64,000 nucleotides of DNA from an uncultured Prevotellaceae bacterium (GTDB lineage Bacteria > Bacteroidota > Bacteroidia > Bacteroidales > Bacteroidaceae): the NCBI GenBank assembly GCA_900315455.1, contig OMZE01000002.1, positions 124,001-188,000 of the forward strand, in the 5' to 3' direction. Both the position numbers and the translations under genes were made by a program. The stretch's first letter is position 1. Every line of letters starts with the position of its first letter. Below are positions 26,529-34,871 of the stretch, one piece after another. Under the pieces are notes generated by a model. The model worked only from the letters and a program-made list of their open reading frames with translations, did no database searches and was not told where the DNA came from.

Positions 26529-27911
26529 TCATTTGCCCATACGATACCTCCCCATCAGCCCCTTCAGCCCCTCCAGCAACTTATCCTGCACCCTACCCTT
26601 CCTGTCCACCGCCGCGGCCGCCAGAGCGTCCACCGTGTCGGGCACAATCAGCCGGTACACCATCACGGGCTTCTGCTGTCCCTGCCGGTGAAGACGGGCG
26701 TTCGCCTGCTGGTAGAGTTCCAGGTTCCAGCCCGTGCCGAACCACACGATGGTATGGCCGCCCTGCTGCATGTTCAGGCCGAAGGCCGTCGCCGCGGGAT
26801 GCGCCAGCAGCACATCGATACGCCCCGCGTTCCAGTCCTCCAACTGCCTCGCTCCCTCGTAGGTCTCCACCCTTACGTCCTTCAGATAGTCCCTGATGCG
26901 CCATGCGTCATGCTGAAACTGGTAGAACACCAGCACACCGCCGTCGGCAGCCTCCACGATCTCCGACAGCACCGCCAGTTTCTCCTCATGAATCTCATGC
27001 ACGCTGCGCTCCTCGTCATACACCGCACCATTGGCAAACTGGCACAACTTGTTCATCAGCGCCATGACAGAAGGTGCCACGATGGCCTCACCGGAAGTCC
27101 CGTGCTCCCTGGCGAACTCCAGCACATGCTCACGCTCAAACTCCCGATATCTCCTCTCCACGGCTGCGGAAAGGTGGATGTCCACCGTATGCGTCATCAT
27201 CGCCGGGAGAGTGAGGTAGTCAGCCGCCTGCATCGTCAGGCAGATGTCCGCCACCTTGCCACGGATGATGCGCTCACTCCCCGGCTTCGGGTTGCACCTC
27301 ACGATGATGTTGTTGTGGCGGTAGAGGTCGAAGTAGGTGTCACGGTAGCGCCCCACCGACCTGCCCAGCCTCTCGCCCATGTCCACGCAGTACATCTGTG
27401 CCCAGAGGTCAATGAGACCGTTGGGTGCCGGTGTACCCGTCAGGCCCACCACCCTGTCAAACTGCGGCGTGGTCATCCGCATGGCCTTAAACCGCTTGCT
27501 CTTCGGCGACTTGAACGACGTGAGTTCGTCAATCACCAGCATGTCCCACGGCATCCTCCCCTTCAGCACGTCCACGAGCCACACGTAGGAGTCGCGGCCT
27601 ATCACATGCACGTCGGCCTCTGTCCCGATGGCGGCAAGGCGCTGTTTGGCAGTCCCGATGATGGGCACCACACGCAGACCGCCCAGATGGTCCCACTTCT
27701 TCGCCTCCTGTGTCCATGTGGTCTCCGCCACCTTCTTCGGTGCCACCACCAGCGCGCGGCTTATCTCACACCCGTCGATGAGGTCCTGGATGGCAGTCAG
27801 CGTGACGACACTCTTCCCCAGTCCCATGTCGAGGAACAGGCAGCAGCGGTTCTTCTCCATCACCCACCGCGCTGCCGTCTTCTGATATTCATATGGTCTA
27901 TACTCCATCAT
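26529..27911 (-). CDS. SNF2-family phage helicase
   Basis: A 460-residue two-lobe SF2 ATPase. Motif I is DMGLGKSVV (about 29), the Q-motif-like start RPYEYQKTAARW precedes it, motif II is DELTSFKS (about 130), motif III is LTGTPAPN (about 158), and the C-terminal lobe ends with QQANARLHRQGQQ (about 410, motif VI). It is short and without extra domains, the version common in siphovirus replication modules. It overlaps the VRR-NUC gene by 14 bp, implying shared work at replication forks or in recombination. Confidence 0.9.
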   Translation of the reverse strand: MMEYRPYEYQKTAARWVMEKNRCCLFLDMGLGKSVVTLTAIQDLIDGCEISRALVVAPKKVAETTWTQEAKKWDHLGGLRVVPIIGTAKQRLAAIGTEADVHVIGRDSYVWLVDVLKGRMPWDMLVIDELTSFKSPKSKRFKAMRMTTPQFDRVVGLTGTPAPNGLIDLWAQMYCVDMGERLGRSVGRYRDTYFDLYRHNNIIVRCNPKPGSERIIRGKVADICLTMQAADYLTLPAMMTHTVDIHLSAAVERRYREFEREHVLEFAREHGTSGEAIVAPSVMALMNKLCQFANGAVYDEERSVHEIHEEKLAVLSEIVEAADGGVLVFYQFQHDAWRIRDYLKDVRVETYEGARQLEDWNAGRIDVLLAHPAATAFGLNMQQGGHTIVWFGTGWNLELYQQANARLHRQGQQKPVMVYRLIVPDTVDALAAAAVDRKGRVQDKLLEGLKGLMGRYRMGK

Positions 27912-28260
27912 CCTCTCCTTTCTCCGTATGCAGCGGTTCTGCCGCTGCCCTCACAATCTCGTCCACCTTCTCCCTGCTGTCTGCCACATACACCCTGAAG
28001 CCCATGCGCCGCAGCCTCGCCATCCTCACTTCCTGGATGAGGCGTGGCTTCTCGCCCTTGCTCTTCACCTCCACCCATGCCATTCTTCCTCGTGGCAACA
28101 GCAGCAGGCGGTCGGGATAGCCTGTCTCGGTGTGACTGGTGAACTTCAGGCAGATTCCCCCACACGATTCCACCTTCCTGACGAGATAGGCCTCGATGGC
28201 TTTCTCACTTTCCTCGGCATGCCTTGCAAGCCTTCTGATGCTTTTCCTGATTTCCTTCAT
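27898..28260 (-). CDS. VRR-NUC domain nuclease
   Basis: A 120-residue single-domain protein: EKAIEAYLVRKVE, then GYPDRLLLLP with the metal-binding Asp, and MAWVEVKSKGEKP providing the ExK pair of the PD-(D/E)xK fold. The ATG at 28260 is preferred over a GTG 30 bp upstream. Stand-alone VRR-NUC proteins are structure-specific nucleases (Holliday junction or flap), commonly beside phage primase/helicase genes. The last codons are provided by one of the dispersed palindromic repeats (27921-27948). Confidence 0.85.
   Translation of the reverse strand: MKEIRKSIRRLARHAEESEKAIEAYLVRKVESCGGICLKFTSHTETGYPDRLLLLPRGRMAWVEVKSKGEKPRLIQEVRMARLRRMGFRVYVADSREKVDEIVRAAAEPLHTEKGEDDGV
27921..27948 (+). repeat. 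Dispersed palindromic repeat, copy A
   Basis: TCTCCGTATGCAGCGG then TTCTG then CCGCTGC: GCAGCGG (27930-27936) pairs with CCGCTGC (27942-27948). It shares the TCTCCGTATGC head with copies at 30001, 37324, 38854 and 34486. This copy lies inside the 3' end of the VRR-NUC gene. Confidence 0.7.
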
Positions 28261-28605
28261 TTGTAAAGAAAAATTTTGTCCCTTTATCACCGTGATACCT
28301 TGTCAACCGAGGCAACCACTTTTTTTGAAAACTTCTATATGGGATATCCCCACGCGCGCGCGTGTAGAGACCTATTATTACGTATATAATTACATTTATA
28401 CGTTTTTACTAAAATTACGGTTGACAAAGTTGACATATGTCTTATCCTGTTTGCTATCCGTGATTTAGGCGTCAACCAAACCGCCTTTTTTCGGTTGACT
28501 ACTTGGTTGACGCAGTAGACACTTCGACAGCGCTTGTCAACAAAAGAAAAGACGGTTTGGCCTTTTTTTGTTGACAAAGCAACTGCCCAGTTGACTAAAA
28601 TGGGA
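28261..28605. other. Non-coding region with nine GTTGAC hexamers; candidate replication origin
   Basis: No convincing gene. GTTGAC occurs at 28420, 28429, 28494, 28506, 28570 and 28590, and its complement GTCAAC at 28302, 28471 and 28536: nine copies in about 295 bp, where random sequence would give well under one. An AT-rich patch (28372-28418) lies between. A perfect 14-bp palindrome of CG/GC alternation is at 28351-28364. The location beside the primase gene fits an origin with iteron-type initiator sites. Confidence 0.55.
28351..28364. repeat. Perfect GC-alternating palindrome CACGCGCGCGCGTG
   Basis: A 14-bp perfect palindrome of alternating C and G flanked by AT-rich sequence. It could be a protein-binding site or a Z-DNA-prone element in the candidate origin. 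Confidence 0.6.
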
Positions 28606-31086
28606 TTACAAGTCATCATCGTTGTCAAGAATTATTCTTCTAAAACTTCTCTGTCTTCCATACAGGAACTCCGCATGACGTGACAGTGTCATCGCCTCCC
28701 ATTCCTTGTTCTGCCTCATGATGCTGAAGAACCTCCTCGCCAGCATCTTGAACTCCTTGTCGCCCATGTCCCTCCGCATGTATTCGCAGATGAACTCGGC
28801 AGCGCATGCCCTTGTCCTCGGCTCCGTCCCACGGGCCTCCAGCGGGTCGGGGTCATGGTAGAAGTTCCTCCGCTGCGTGAGGCTCCTCGTCTCCCAGTCC
28901 GTCGGCAGCGGCGTAGCGAGAAAACTCTCCACCATGCCCGTCATGGGGTCGTCCACGTTCTCATGGTGCGCCTCCTGGGTCTTGCGTGCCTCGGCATCCA
29001 GTTCAGCGGGGAGATAGAGTTTCTCACCGTCTCTCCATCGCTGCACGGCTTCCGCCCACAACTGGTCACGGTCTGCCTCCAGCAGCCTGAACGTCTCCGC
29101 CATGGGAGCACCTGTGCCGTAGACGTCGATGACGATGAAGCGGCGGTTGCCGGTGTCTCCCTTCAGGAAGGCCGTCTCGTTCGTCGTGCCGCAGAACACG
29201 CAGTGCCGAGGGTAACTCTCCGTCACCACGCCGTAGGCGGGCCTGAACTTGTCCTCCTGCTTCGTGATGAAGGCCTTGATGGGCTCCACCTCCGACTTCT
29301 TCAGGCCCGAGAGTTCCGACAGTTCGAATATCCAGTCCTCCTTCACCTGCTCCATGGCCTGCTTCCCGTCCATTCCGGCAAGCGACAGCGTGTCGTTGTA
29401 CCACTCGCCGCCCATGATCTTCAGCAGCGTGCTCTTGCCGATGCCCTCCGGACCGGCGAGGATGAGGCAGATATCGTACTTGCATCCGGGAGTCATCGCC
29501 CTCGCCACGGCAGCGGTGAAGTGCATCCGCGTCACCGCCCTCACCAGGGCGCTGTCCTCTGCCCCGAGGCGGTCGATGAGCAGCGTGTCGAGCCGCTCTC
29601 GGCCGTCCCACGTCAGGGCTTCGAGGTATTCCCTCAGCGGGTTCCTGCCATGACGGGTGAAGACGGCGGTCAGCGCGTCGCGTATCTTCTCCTTGCCCAC
29701 CATCTGGTATTTCCTCTCCAGGTACACGCGCAGGTTGGCATCGTCGTCGTTGCCCCATTTCTCGGCCCTCTTGCGCCACGGCAGACCTCCGTCCACCATG
29801 TTGTTGCCGCGGAACTCGTCACGCCACAGCCGCCCCCGCAGCCCCTTGTCGTTCTCCAGAATGAGCATGGCGTTCTCCGAGGTGCTTCTCGGTGCCCCTC
29901 CTCGGTCCACGTCGAGTTTCCGCGTCCACTTCATGTCCTCCTTCCGTGAGCCGTCACGGCTCCCCTGGCTCCCTCCTTCTTCCTGGCTCCTGGTGTCTTC
30001 TCCGTATGCGGCGGTTCTGCCGCCGCCCATGTCTCCGAAGTCATCCTCCACGCTCATCGCCCGTTCCGAGGCAAGCAGTTCCACGGTCTTCCCGTCCTTG
30101 GCGGCGAAGGCGGTCATGGCCTTGTAACTCGGCGCCTTGGTGATGTCGCCAGGTGTCCCCGTGTCCCTGTCGCCGAAGAGGTGGATGCGCACGAGGTCGA
30201 AGGCGTTCTGCTCCGTACCTCCGGCGGGGTCGGTGGCGTGGAACGACTGGGCGAACTTCCCCTCGTAGCATACCAGACCGCCGGCCATGGTGCCGCTGCG
30301 GTAGGTGTAGCGGCCGGGGGTGGCGGTCGGCTCGTACACGTCGCTGAGGAAGGTGTCGATGGCATCCTCGATGGTGTAGGCACGGCAGAAGGCGCCAATG
30401 ACGCCGGGCTTCTCCGTAGGGTCACCCTTCTTCTTCCGCTCTCTCGACTGGATGTGCCCCTCGTGCTCCGACCGCGGCCACTCCGACACGTCCTGCCAGT
30501 CCACGTAGGTGTTAAGCACCCTGTCGGGGTCCAGCCACTCACCGTCCTGCGTGGCATGGAAGAACTCGGCTCCTGTGCTCGCACTGGGCCAGTACATCAG
30601 GCGGCTGGCCTCGTAGGTGGTGGGGTCGAACATCTCTATGCCCACGTCGTCGGCCACCCTGCGCCCTATGGGCTCGTACTCCTCGGGAGTCACGTCACGG
30701 GCAAGGGGGATGACCAGCCTGAGCCTCGGACTCTCCGGCGTGTGCTTGTGGGTGCTGTATACCATGGCGGCGCACCCGTACTTCGCCTTGAAGGCATCCC
30801 ATGCCCCGCGGGCCTTGTTGTCGAGGTCGAGGGTGAGCACGCTGCGCAGCCTCACGCTCTCGCGCTTCCTCACGCCCCCGTCCAGGTAACCTCCCACGAA
30901 GCCGCCAACGTCCTTCACGCGGCCCTGCTCGTCCTTGCTCATGGCCATGTACTCGCCGTGGGTCTCTCCGGTGCGCGCCACCTGAGCGCAGCGCTCGCAG
31001 AGCCTTCCCCACGACACCTTCTTGTTCTGCCACCTCGTCGCCTTGCGCGAGTGGGCGGTGGCAATCTGCAGTTTCCTATCTCCCAT
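28606..31086 (-). CDS. Primase-helicase (N-terminal prim-pol-like region plus VapE ATPase)
   Basis: An 826-residue protein. N-terminal half: SVLTLDLDNK followed by YSTHKHTPESPRLRLVIPL is the AEP/prim-pol-like signature of phage replication proteins. The C-terminal half is the virulence-associated E family: ILAGPEGIGKSTLLKIMGG (Walker A, about 535), DWIFELSELSGLKKSEVEP (Walker B, about 575), FCGTTNETAFLKGDTGNRR (sensor). A VapE-type superfamily 3-like helicase would unwind the origin and the N-domain would prime. The adjacent hexamer-rich region fits its target. It overlaps the Cys-rich gene upstream by 11 bp. Confidence 0.88.
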   Translation of the reverse strand: MGDRKLQIATAHSRKATRWQNKKVSWGRLCERCAQVARTGETHGEYMAMSKDEQGRVKDVGGFVGGYLDGGVRKRESVRLRSVLTLDLDNKARGAWDAFKAKYGCAAMVYSTHKHTPESPRLRLVIPLARDVTPEEYEPIGRRVADDVGIEMFDPTTYEASRLMYWPSASTGAEFFHATQDGEWLDPDRVLNTYVDWQDVSEWPRSEHEGHIQSRERKKKGDPTEKPGVIGAFCRAYTIEDAIDTFLSDVYEPTATPGRYTYRSGTMAGGLVCYEGKFAQSFHATDPAGGTEQNAFDLVRIHLFGDRDTGTPGDITKAPSYKAMTAFAAKDGKTVELLASERAMSVEDDFGDMGGGRTAAYGEDTRSQEEGGSQGSRDGSRKEDMKWTRKLDVDRGGAPRSTSENAMLILENDKGLRGRLWRDEFRGNNMVDGGLPWRKRAEKWGNDDDANLRVYLERKYQMVGKEKIRDALTAVFTRHGRNPLREYLEALTWDGRERLDTLLIDRLGAEDSALVRAVTRMHFTAAVARAMTPGCKYDICLILAGPEGIGKSTLLKIMGGEWYNDTLSLAGMDGKQAMEQVKEDWIFELSELSGLKKSEVEPIKAFITKQEDKFRPAYGVVTESYPRHCVFCGTTNETAFLKGDTGNRRFIVIDVYGTGAPMAETFRLLEADRDQLWAEAVQRWRDGEKLYLPAELDAEARKTQEAHHENVDDPMTGMVESFLATPLPTDWETRSLTQRRNFYHDPDPLEARGTEPRTRACAAEFICEYMRRDMGDKEFKMLARRFFSIMRQNKEWEAMTLSRHAEFLYGRQRSFRRIILDNDDDL
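30001..30027 (+). repeat. Dispersed palindromic repeat, copy B
   Basis: TCCGTATGCGGCGG, TTCTG, CCGCCGC. The repeat lies in the coding sequence of the primase gene and is translated in frame there (GGGRTAAYGED). Confidence 0.7.
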
Positions 31087-31237
31087 AGTGCATGTTGTGT
31101 TTTAATCCCATGTCCACGCACGGCCTGTAGTCCGAGCAGCAGTCCTCACCCATCATCGGAAGGTCGCTCAAGGCGCAGCATCCCGTCTCATAGGCCACGC
31201 ACGAAGCGCAGCACGATTCCATCTTGATATGTTTCAT
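31076..31237 (-). CDS. Small Cys-rich phage protein
   Basis: A 53-residue protein with Cys pairs CCASC, CCAL and CCSDYRPC: 7 cysteines, suggesting zinc binding. ATG 31237 is chosen over a TTG further up. It lies between polymerase and primase genes, overlapping the primase start by 11 bp. Function unknown. Confidence 0.6.
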   Translation of the reverse strand: MKHIKMESCCASCVAYETGCCALSDLPMMGEDCCSDYRPCVDMGLKHNMHYGR

Positions 31238-31272
31238 ATTCCATTCCCCGTTTGTGAAGGCTTTGCCTTCGC

Positions 31273-33237
31273 TCAATCCTTCTTATAGTATCTTGTTGTG
31301 TATCCTGCACCCTTGAGGGGAAGCCCCCTCGCCCATGGTATGTCCTCGTCGAAGATGGCCTCCACGAGCGACAGAGGGGTCTTCTCGTCGGCCTCCACCA
31401 CTATCTCGTCGTGCACGTGGAACACCACGTCGAGGTTCCAGCGACCGGCCTTCAGTATCACCTCGCCGAGGATGTCGCGGGCGATGGCCTGCACGATGTT
31501 CTCGATGAGTTTGCCGCCATAGGTCCTCACGGCCTCCCACTTCCTCGTGGTCTGGTTCACCCCCTCATACTCTATGCTCTCATGGTCGCCGCGCCAGCCG
31601 TCGTCGGTCTCCACGCCCACACGTGCACGGGGATAGACGATGGTGCGGCCCGACGGCAACTTGATGGTAAGGCAGCCCCACTGACGGGCGAAGATGATGC
31701 CGCGGTTGAAGCCTATCTCCCTGCCGGTCTGCAGGGCAGTGATGGCAGCAGCCTCGGCGTTCTTCCACATCTTCACGATGCGGGGGTTGCTGTCGCGCCA
31801 CTTCCTCACGATGTCCTGTTCCTCCGTCTCCGTCTCCGTGAGCCCCATGCGCGAGCCGCCCATGGCCTCCAGGGCAGCCACTCCGCCGCCGTAGCCGAGG
31901 GCGAGAACGGCTATCTTCCCCTTCTGCCGCAGGTCGGCATTGCGGCCGTGCTTCTCCACGGGCACACCAAACATCTGCGAGGCGGTGGCGCAGTACACGT
32001 CGCCTCCCTCGCGGAACACGTCGAGCACCCATCCCTCACCGGCAAGCCAGGCAATGACACGGGCCTCGATGGCTGAGAAGTCGCACACATGGAACACTTT
32101 GCCCTCTGAGGCGATGAATGCGGTGCGGATGAGTTCCGACAGCACCTTCGTCACACCGCCGTAGCACAGTTCCACGTCGTCCATGTCACCGCCCATGACG
32201 GTCTCCCGGGCACCGTCGAGGTCGCTGAGGTGGTTCTGAGGCAGGTTCTGCACCTGCACCAGTCTGCCCGCCCAGCGGCCTGTCCTCGCGGCACCGTAGT
32301 ACTGCAGCAGGCCTCTCACACGGTCGTCGCTGCAGGCACAGCCGAGCATGGCGGTGTATTTCTTGTTCGAGGTCTTGCCGAGTTCCCTGCGGATGGCGAT
32401 GAGTCTTTTCGCCTTCGGCCAGTACTCCAACTTCCGTTCCCAGTCGTCGAGGGAGGTCTTGTCTATCTTCGACACGGGGAAGCCGGTCACCTGATGAAGG
32501 TATTCCTTGATCTGTGACGGACTGTTGGGGTTGTCAAGGCCCGTGATGGCTTTCGCCTCCTCAAGCAGGGCGGCCTTGTAGGTCTCGTCCATCAGTGCGG
32601 CGGCCTCCACGAAGGGGCGGTCTATCATCACGCCACGGTCGTTGATGAGGGCGTCTGCCACCCACAGCGCACGGTCGAACGGTGTCTCCTCCAGACGGCT
32701 TACCTTCGCCTTCACGGCCTGCTCCACCTCCACGTCCCTGATGTTGTAGGCCTTGAAGGTCTCCCATCGGTCCCACGAGTCGGTGGGCAGCCTGCGGCGG
32801 CCGTTCCTGTCAGGCTTCGAGAAGTAGCGGATGAGGGTGCGGCCCTCCTCCATCTTCCCCTCTGCCAGCCGCAGCACCTTGGCGCACTCACCGAGGGCAA
32901 GGGGGAGCCCCATCCTTGCGGCGGCAACCATCGTGCAGCGCCACTGACTCGGGTCGAGGTACTGTCCCGTGGGCATGCCGAGCCAGCGGCTCAGGCACAC
33001 CCGCTCGAAGTTGGCGTTGTAGGCGGTCTTCACCACCTCGGGGTCGGTCAGGGCTGCAAGGATGTCGTCGGGCAGCGCCTCGCCCTGGGCAAGGTCCACG
33101 CACTCCACCTTCCCTCCGTCCACGCAGTAGGCGAAGAGGAGGATGGCGAAGTCGGGCGACTCCGCGTAGCGGTACACCCCGCAGGCCGCAAGGTCCACGC
33201 TGCTGTATGTCTCTATGTCAATGCCGATTTCTGTCAT
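31273..33237 (-). CDS. Family A DNA polymerase (phage)
   Basis: A 654-residue protein. The N-terminal 3'-5' exonuclease domain begins IGIDIETYSSVDL (ExoI motif DIE), and the polymerase domain carries YYGAARTGRWAG (motif around 310), VCDFSAIEARVIAWLAGE (motif A, Asp) and VVFHVHDEIVVE (motif C, HDE). No 5'-3' exonuclease domain, as is typical of phage family A enzymes. The gene overlaps the next tiny gene (ATGA) and lies 35 bp before the Cys-rich gene. It replicates the phage genome. Confidence 0.93.
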   Translation of the reverse strand: MTEIGIDIETYSSVDLAACGVYRYAESPDFAILLFAYCVDGGKVECVDLAQGEALPDDILAALTDPEVVKTAYNANFERVCLSRWLGMPTGQYLDPSQWRCTMVAAARMGLPLALGECAKVLRLAEGKMEEGRTLIRYFSKPDRNGRRRLPTDSWDRWETFKAYNIRDVEVEQAVKAKVSRLEETPFDRALWVADALINDRGVMIDRPFVEAAALMDETYKAALLEEAKAITGLDNPNSPSQIKEYLHQVTGFPVSKIDKTSLDDWERKLEYWPKAKRLIAIRRELGKTSNKKYTAMLGCACSDDRVRGLLQYYGAARTGRWAGRLVQVQNLPQNHLSDLDGARETVMGGDMDDVELCYGGVTKVLSELIRTAFIASEGKVFHVCDFSAIEARVIAWLAGEGWVLDVFREGGDVYCATASQMFGVPVEKHGRNADLRQKGKIAVLALGYGGGVAALEAMGGSRMGLTETETEEQDIVRKWRDSNPRIVKMWKNAEAAAITALQTGREIGFNRGIIFARQWGCLTIKLPSGRTIVYPRARVGVETDDGWRGDHESIEYEGVNQTTRKWEAVRTYGGKLIENIVQAIARDILGEVILKAGRWNLDVVFHVHDEIVVEADEKTPLSLVEAIFDEDIPWARGLPLKGAGYTTRYYKKD

Positions 33238-33350
33238 TTGAACACTATCTTTATCGTCTTGTCACCGTGGAATCCGGTAATGATTTCAAACTCCTCATCC
33301 GACTCCTCCTGAATCTCGATGAGGTGGGTCAGCAGTTGTGCCTTGTTCAT
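33234..33350 (-). CDS. Tiny phage protein (38 residues) with MNKAQLLTH start
   Basis: ATG at 33350, stop overlapping the polymerase ATG (ATGA). The start MNKAQLLTHLIEIQEES repeats the first nine residues of the following upstream gene (33352-33567), implying a partial duplication. The rest is acidic then basic (GDKTIKIVFK). Overlap-coupled translation supports reality. Function unknown. Confidence 0.55.
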   Translation of the reverse strand: MNKAQLLTHLIEIQEESDEEFEIITGFHGDKTIKIVFK

Positions 33351-33351
33351 T

Positions 33352-33567
33352 TCAATGGATTTTTCTTATTCTTAAATCGTAGTCGAATGCGCTCCACACC
33401 TCATAGTGCCACCATTGCTTGTGCTTGCCGTAGTACTTCATCACATACAGGAAATCGTTGGTGTGCTCGTCGCGGAACGAAAACATGACATGGTATTTAT
33501 ATCCTTGCCACCGGAAGGTGTGGCCATTGGGCAGAACTTCATGGGTCAGCAACTGCGCCTTGTTCAT
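33352..33567 (-). CDS. Small phage protein with MNKAQLLTH start
   Basis: A 71-residue, aromatic-rich protein (FRWQGYKYHVMFSFRDEHTN; HKQWWHYEVWS). It shares its N-terminus with the adjacent 38-residue protein and overlaps the preceding 34-residue gene by an ATGA. Function unknown. Confidence 0.6.
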   Translation of the reverse strand: MNKAQLLTHEVLPNGHTFRWQGYKYHVMFSFRDEHTNDFLYVMKYYGKHKQWWHYEVWSAFDYDLRIRKIH

Positions 33568-33668
33568 TTCCTGATGGCTTTAAGTTTGGCGTTCTCGTTG
33601 TCGAGTACGTTGCCCAACGATCTGTTGATGCCGTTGTCGAATTGTTCTATAGTGATTATTGCTTTCAT
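33564..33668 (-). CDS. Tiny phage protein (34 residues)
   Basis: Starts MKAIITIEQFDNGINRS; the stop overlaps the next gene's ATG. The overlap chain, same strand and small-protein neighbourhood support it as real, but there is no family signal. Confidence 0.45.
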   Translation of the reverse strand: MKAIITIEQFDNGINRSLGNVLDNENAKLKAIRK

Positions 33669-33696
33669 TGTTCTAAAATCCTAATTGTTTGTATAG

Positions 33697-33915
33697 TTAC
33701 TTTGCCCGTTCCTCATCGAAGCACAGTATCACTTCATCGATGTCCACGAAGTCGAGTCCGTCGTCGATGAAGACGCATTGCTTGCATACATCATTCAGCC
33801 GGTAGAGGTCGCACAGGCAGTTGTCCTCGTCGAGCATTTCCCAGTCCTTGCAGAGGTACACCTCCGCATTCTTCGGCATCTTCCGAAGTTCCTTCATCAG
33901 TTCTTGCACGGTCAT
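33697..33915 (-). CDS. Small acidic phage protein
   Basis: A 72-residue protein starting MTVQELMKELRKMPKNAEVY, with a Cys-containing centre (CLCDLYRLNDVCKQC) and acidic C-terminus. It is ATGA-coupled to the 51-residue Cys-rich gene. The first part resembles small phage proteins of unknown function. Confidence 0.58.
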   Translation of the reverse strand: MTVQELMKELRKMPKNAEVYLCKDWEMLDEDNCLCDLYRLNDVCKQCVFIDDGLDFVDIDEVILCFDEERAK

Positions 33916-34067
33916 GGCATCACCTCCTCTCTCGGGCATGGCTGCCGTCCGTTGCAATCCTCCTCCGTGCATCTGCAGCAAGGCCGCATCTTTGGACATG
34001 ACGGATAACGCCTCACCGTACAGTCCCGGCAAATCATATTGCGTTTCATCCTCTCTTCACTTATCAT
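33912..34067 (-). CDS. Small Cys-rich protein (51 residues)
   Basis: ATG at 34067, reading MISEERMKRNMICRDCT and CPKMRPCCRC, with eight cysteines spaced CxxC-like, so probably zinc-binding. Both ends overlap neighbours by 4 bp (ATGA), a signature of this early operon. Function unknown. Confidence 0.5.
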   Translation of the reverse strand: MISEERMKRNMICRDCTVRRYPSCPKMRPCCRCTEEDCNGRQPCPREEVMP

Positions 34068-34246
34068 GGCTTTCCCTCCTTCCACCTTTCACACACACAA
34101 GCCACAGGTCTGATAGTACGACCCCCATATTTATATCTGTCATTCTGGTCGGGCAACAATTTCTGAGTTCTCTCGTCACGTTGCCCATACTCGCACTCCA
34201 TACGGTGAGGGCATTTCGATATGCACCTTACAAGTCTGTCGTTCAT
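34064..34246 (-). CDS. Small Cys-rich basic phage protein
   Basis: A 60-residue protein (RLVRCISKCPHRMEC; VACVCERW) with five cysteines and a basic, Lys/Arg-rich body. ATGA-coupled on both sides. Probably zinc- or nucleic-acid-binding by composition only. Confidence 0.55.
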   Translation of the reverse strand: MNDRLVRCISKCPHRMECEYGQRDERTQKLLPDQNDRYKYGGRTIRPVACVCERWKEGKP

Positions 34247-34437
34247 TCCTCGTCTCCTTTCTTCTCCGCAAGCACTTTCAGCACCCGATATTCATCAGCG
34301 AGGTGTCCCTTTGTTGACTCAAGCACTGCCTCCTCATCAGGTGAGCGGTTCTCCCACTTGATGGAATTGATGCAGGTGATGGCAGCCATGATGTGCTCCA
34401 TCGCCCTCTTCACTCGGTTAATGTCTGGTTGTCTCAT
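34243..34437 (-). CDS. Small helical phage protein
   Basis: A 64-residue alpha-helical protein (NRVKRAMEHIMAAITCINS) with an acidic middle and Lys-rich tail. Four-base overlaps on both sides place it in the early operon. Unknown function. Confidence 0.52.
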   Translation of the reverse strand: MRQPDINRVKRAMEHIMAAITCINSIKWENRSPDEEAVLESTKGHLADEYRVLKVLAEKKGDEE

Positions 34438-34676
34438 GGTTCATTCATGTCTAATTCGTGGTAATTACATGTTATCTTTCTCTTCTCCGTAGGCGACGGC
34501 TCCACTGGTGTTCGTCCGTTATACAAACTGTCCCTGATATACTGCTTCGCCTTCGCCAACGTCGGGAAGGTCTTGCCCATGGCGGTGTACTCATAGTGCT
34601 GACGGGCATTCACATCACTCGGCTTGCACCTGATCTCATACCCCAGCAGGAAATAGGTCTTGTCTTTTGTGTCCAT
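34434..34676 (-). CDS. Small phage protein (80 residues)
   Basis: Begins MDTKDKTYFLLGYEIRC; the C-terminal portion contains a stretch derived from one of the dispersed repeats (EPSPTEK, 34486-34504). It is the first gene after the divergent promoter region around 34704. Overlaps the next gene by 4 bp. No family recognised. Confidence 0.55.
   Translation of the reverse strand: MDTKDKTYFLLGYEIRCKPSDVNARQHYEYTAMGKTFPTLAKAKQYIRDSLYNGRTPVEPSPTEKRKITCNYHELDMNEP
34486..34504 (+). repeat. Partial dispersed palindromic repeat, copy E
   Basis: TCTCCGTAGGCGACGGCTCC: shares the TCTCCGTAGGC head and GC-rich arm with the other copies but lacks the distal arm. It lies inside the 80-residue gene. Confidence 0.45.
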
Positions 34677-34703
34677 TTGGTATGGTGTTTGTTGTAATGG
34701 TTT

Positions 34704-34718
34704 AGCGGAAAATCCGCT
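34704..34718. promoter_or_regulatory. Palindromic operator candidate
   Basis: AGCGGA-AAA-TCCGCT, a perfect 6+3+6 inverted repeat in the 75-bp gap between divergent genes (34676 minus, 34752 plus). It may be a regulator site or a bidirectional stop. Confidence 0.45.
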
Positions 34719-34751
34719 TGAAATAATGTTTAATTTAAAAGATCAGTATTT

Positions 34752-34871
34752 ATGGCCAAAAAGACCAACTACACTGTGCGAGCGAGGGATGCCAAAACAG
34801 GCAGATACGTTCCCTTGAAGTATGCTGAGAAGCATCCCAGCACTACAGTTGTCGAGAAGGACAAGAAATAG
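34752..34871 (+). CDS. Tiny basic protein (39 residues), DAKTGRYVP family
   Basis: The only plus-strand gene of the early region: MAKKTNYTVRARDAKTGRYV then PLKYAEKHP. The pattern DAKTGRxVxxxYAExxPxTTVxE recurs in small phage-associated proteins. It is basic and Lys-rich, perhaps nucleic-acid-binding. It overlaps the convergent 134-residue gene's 3' end by 29 bp. Confidence 0.62.
   Translation: MAKKTNYTVRARDAKTGRYVPLKYAEKHPSTTVVEKDKK

Noticed and set aside
28335..28628. 97-residue minus frame after the primase
   Set aside because: It reads through repeated GTTGAC units, has poor composition and overlaps a better-explained origin-like region.
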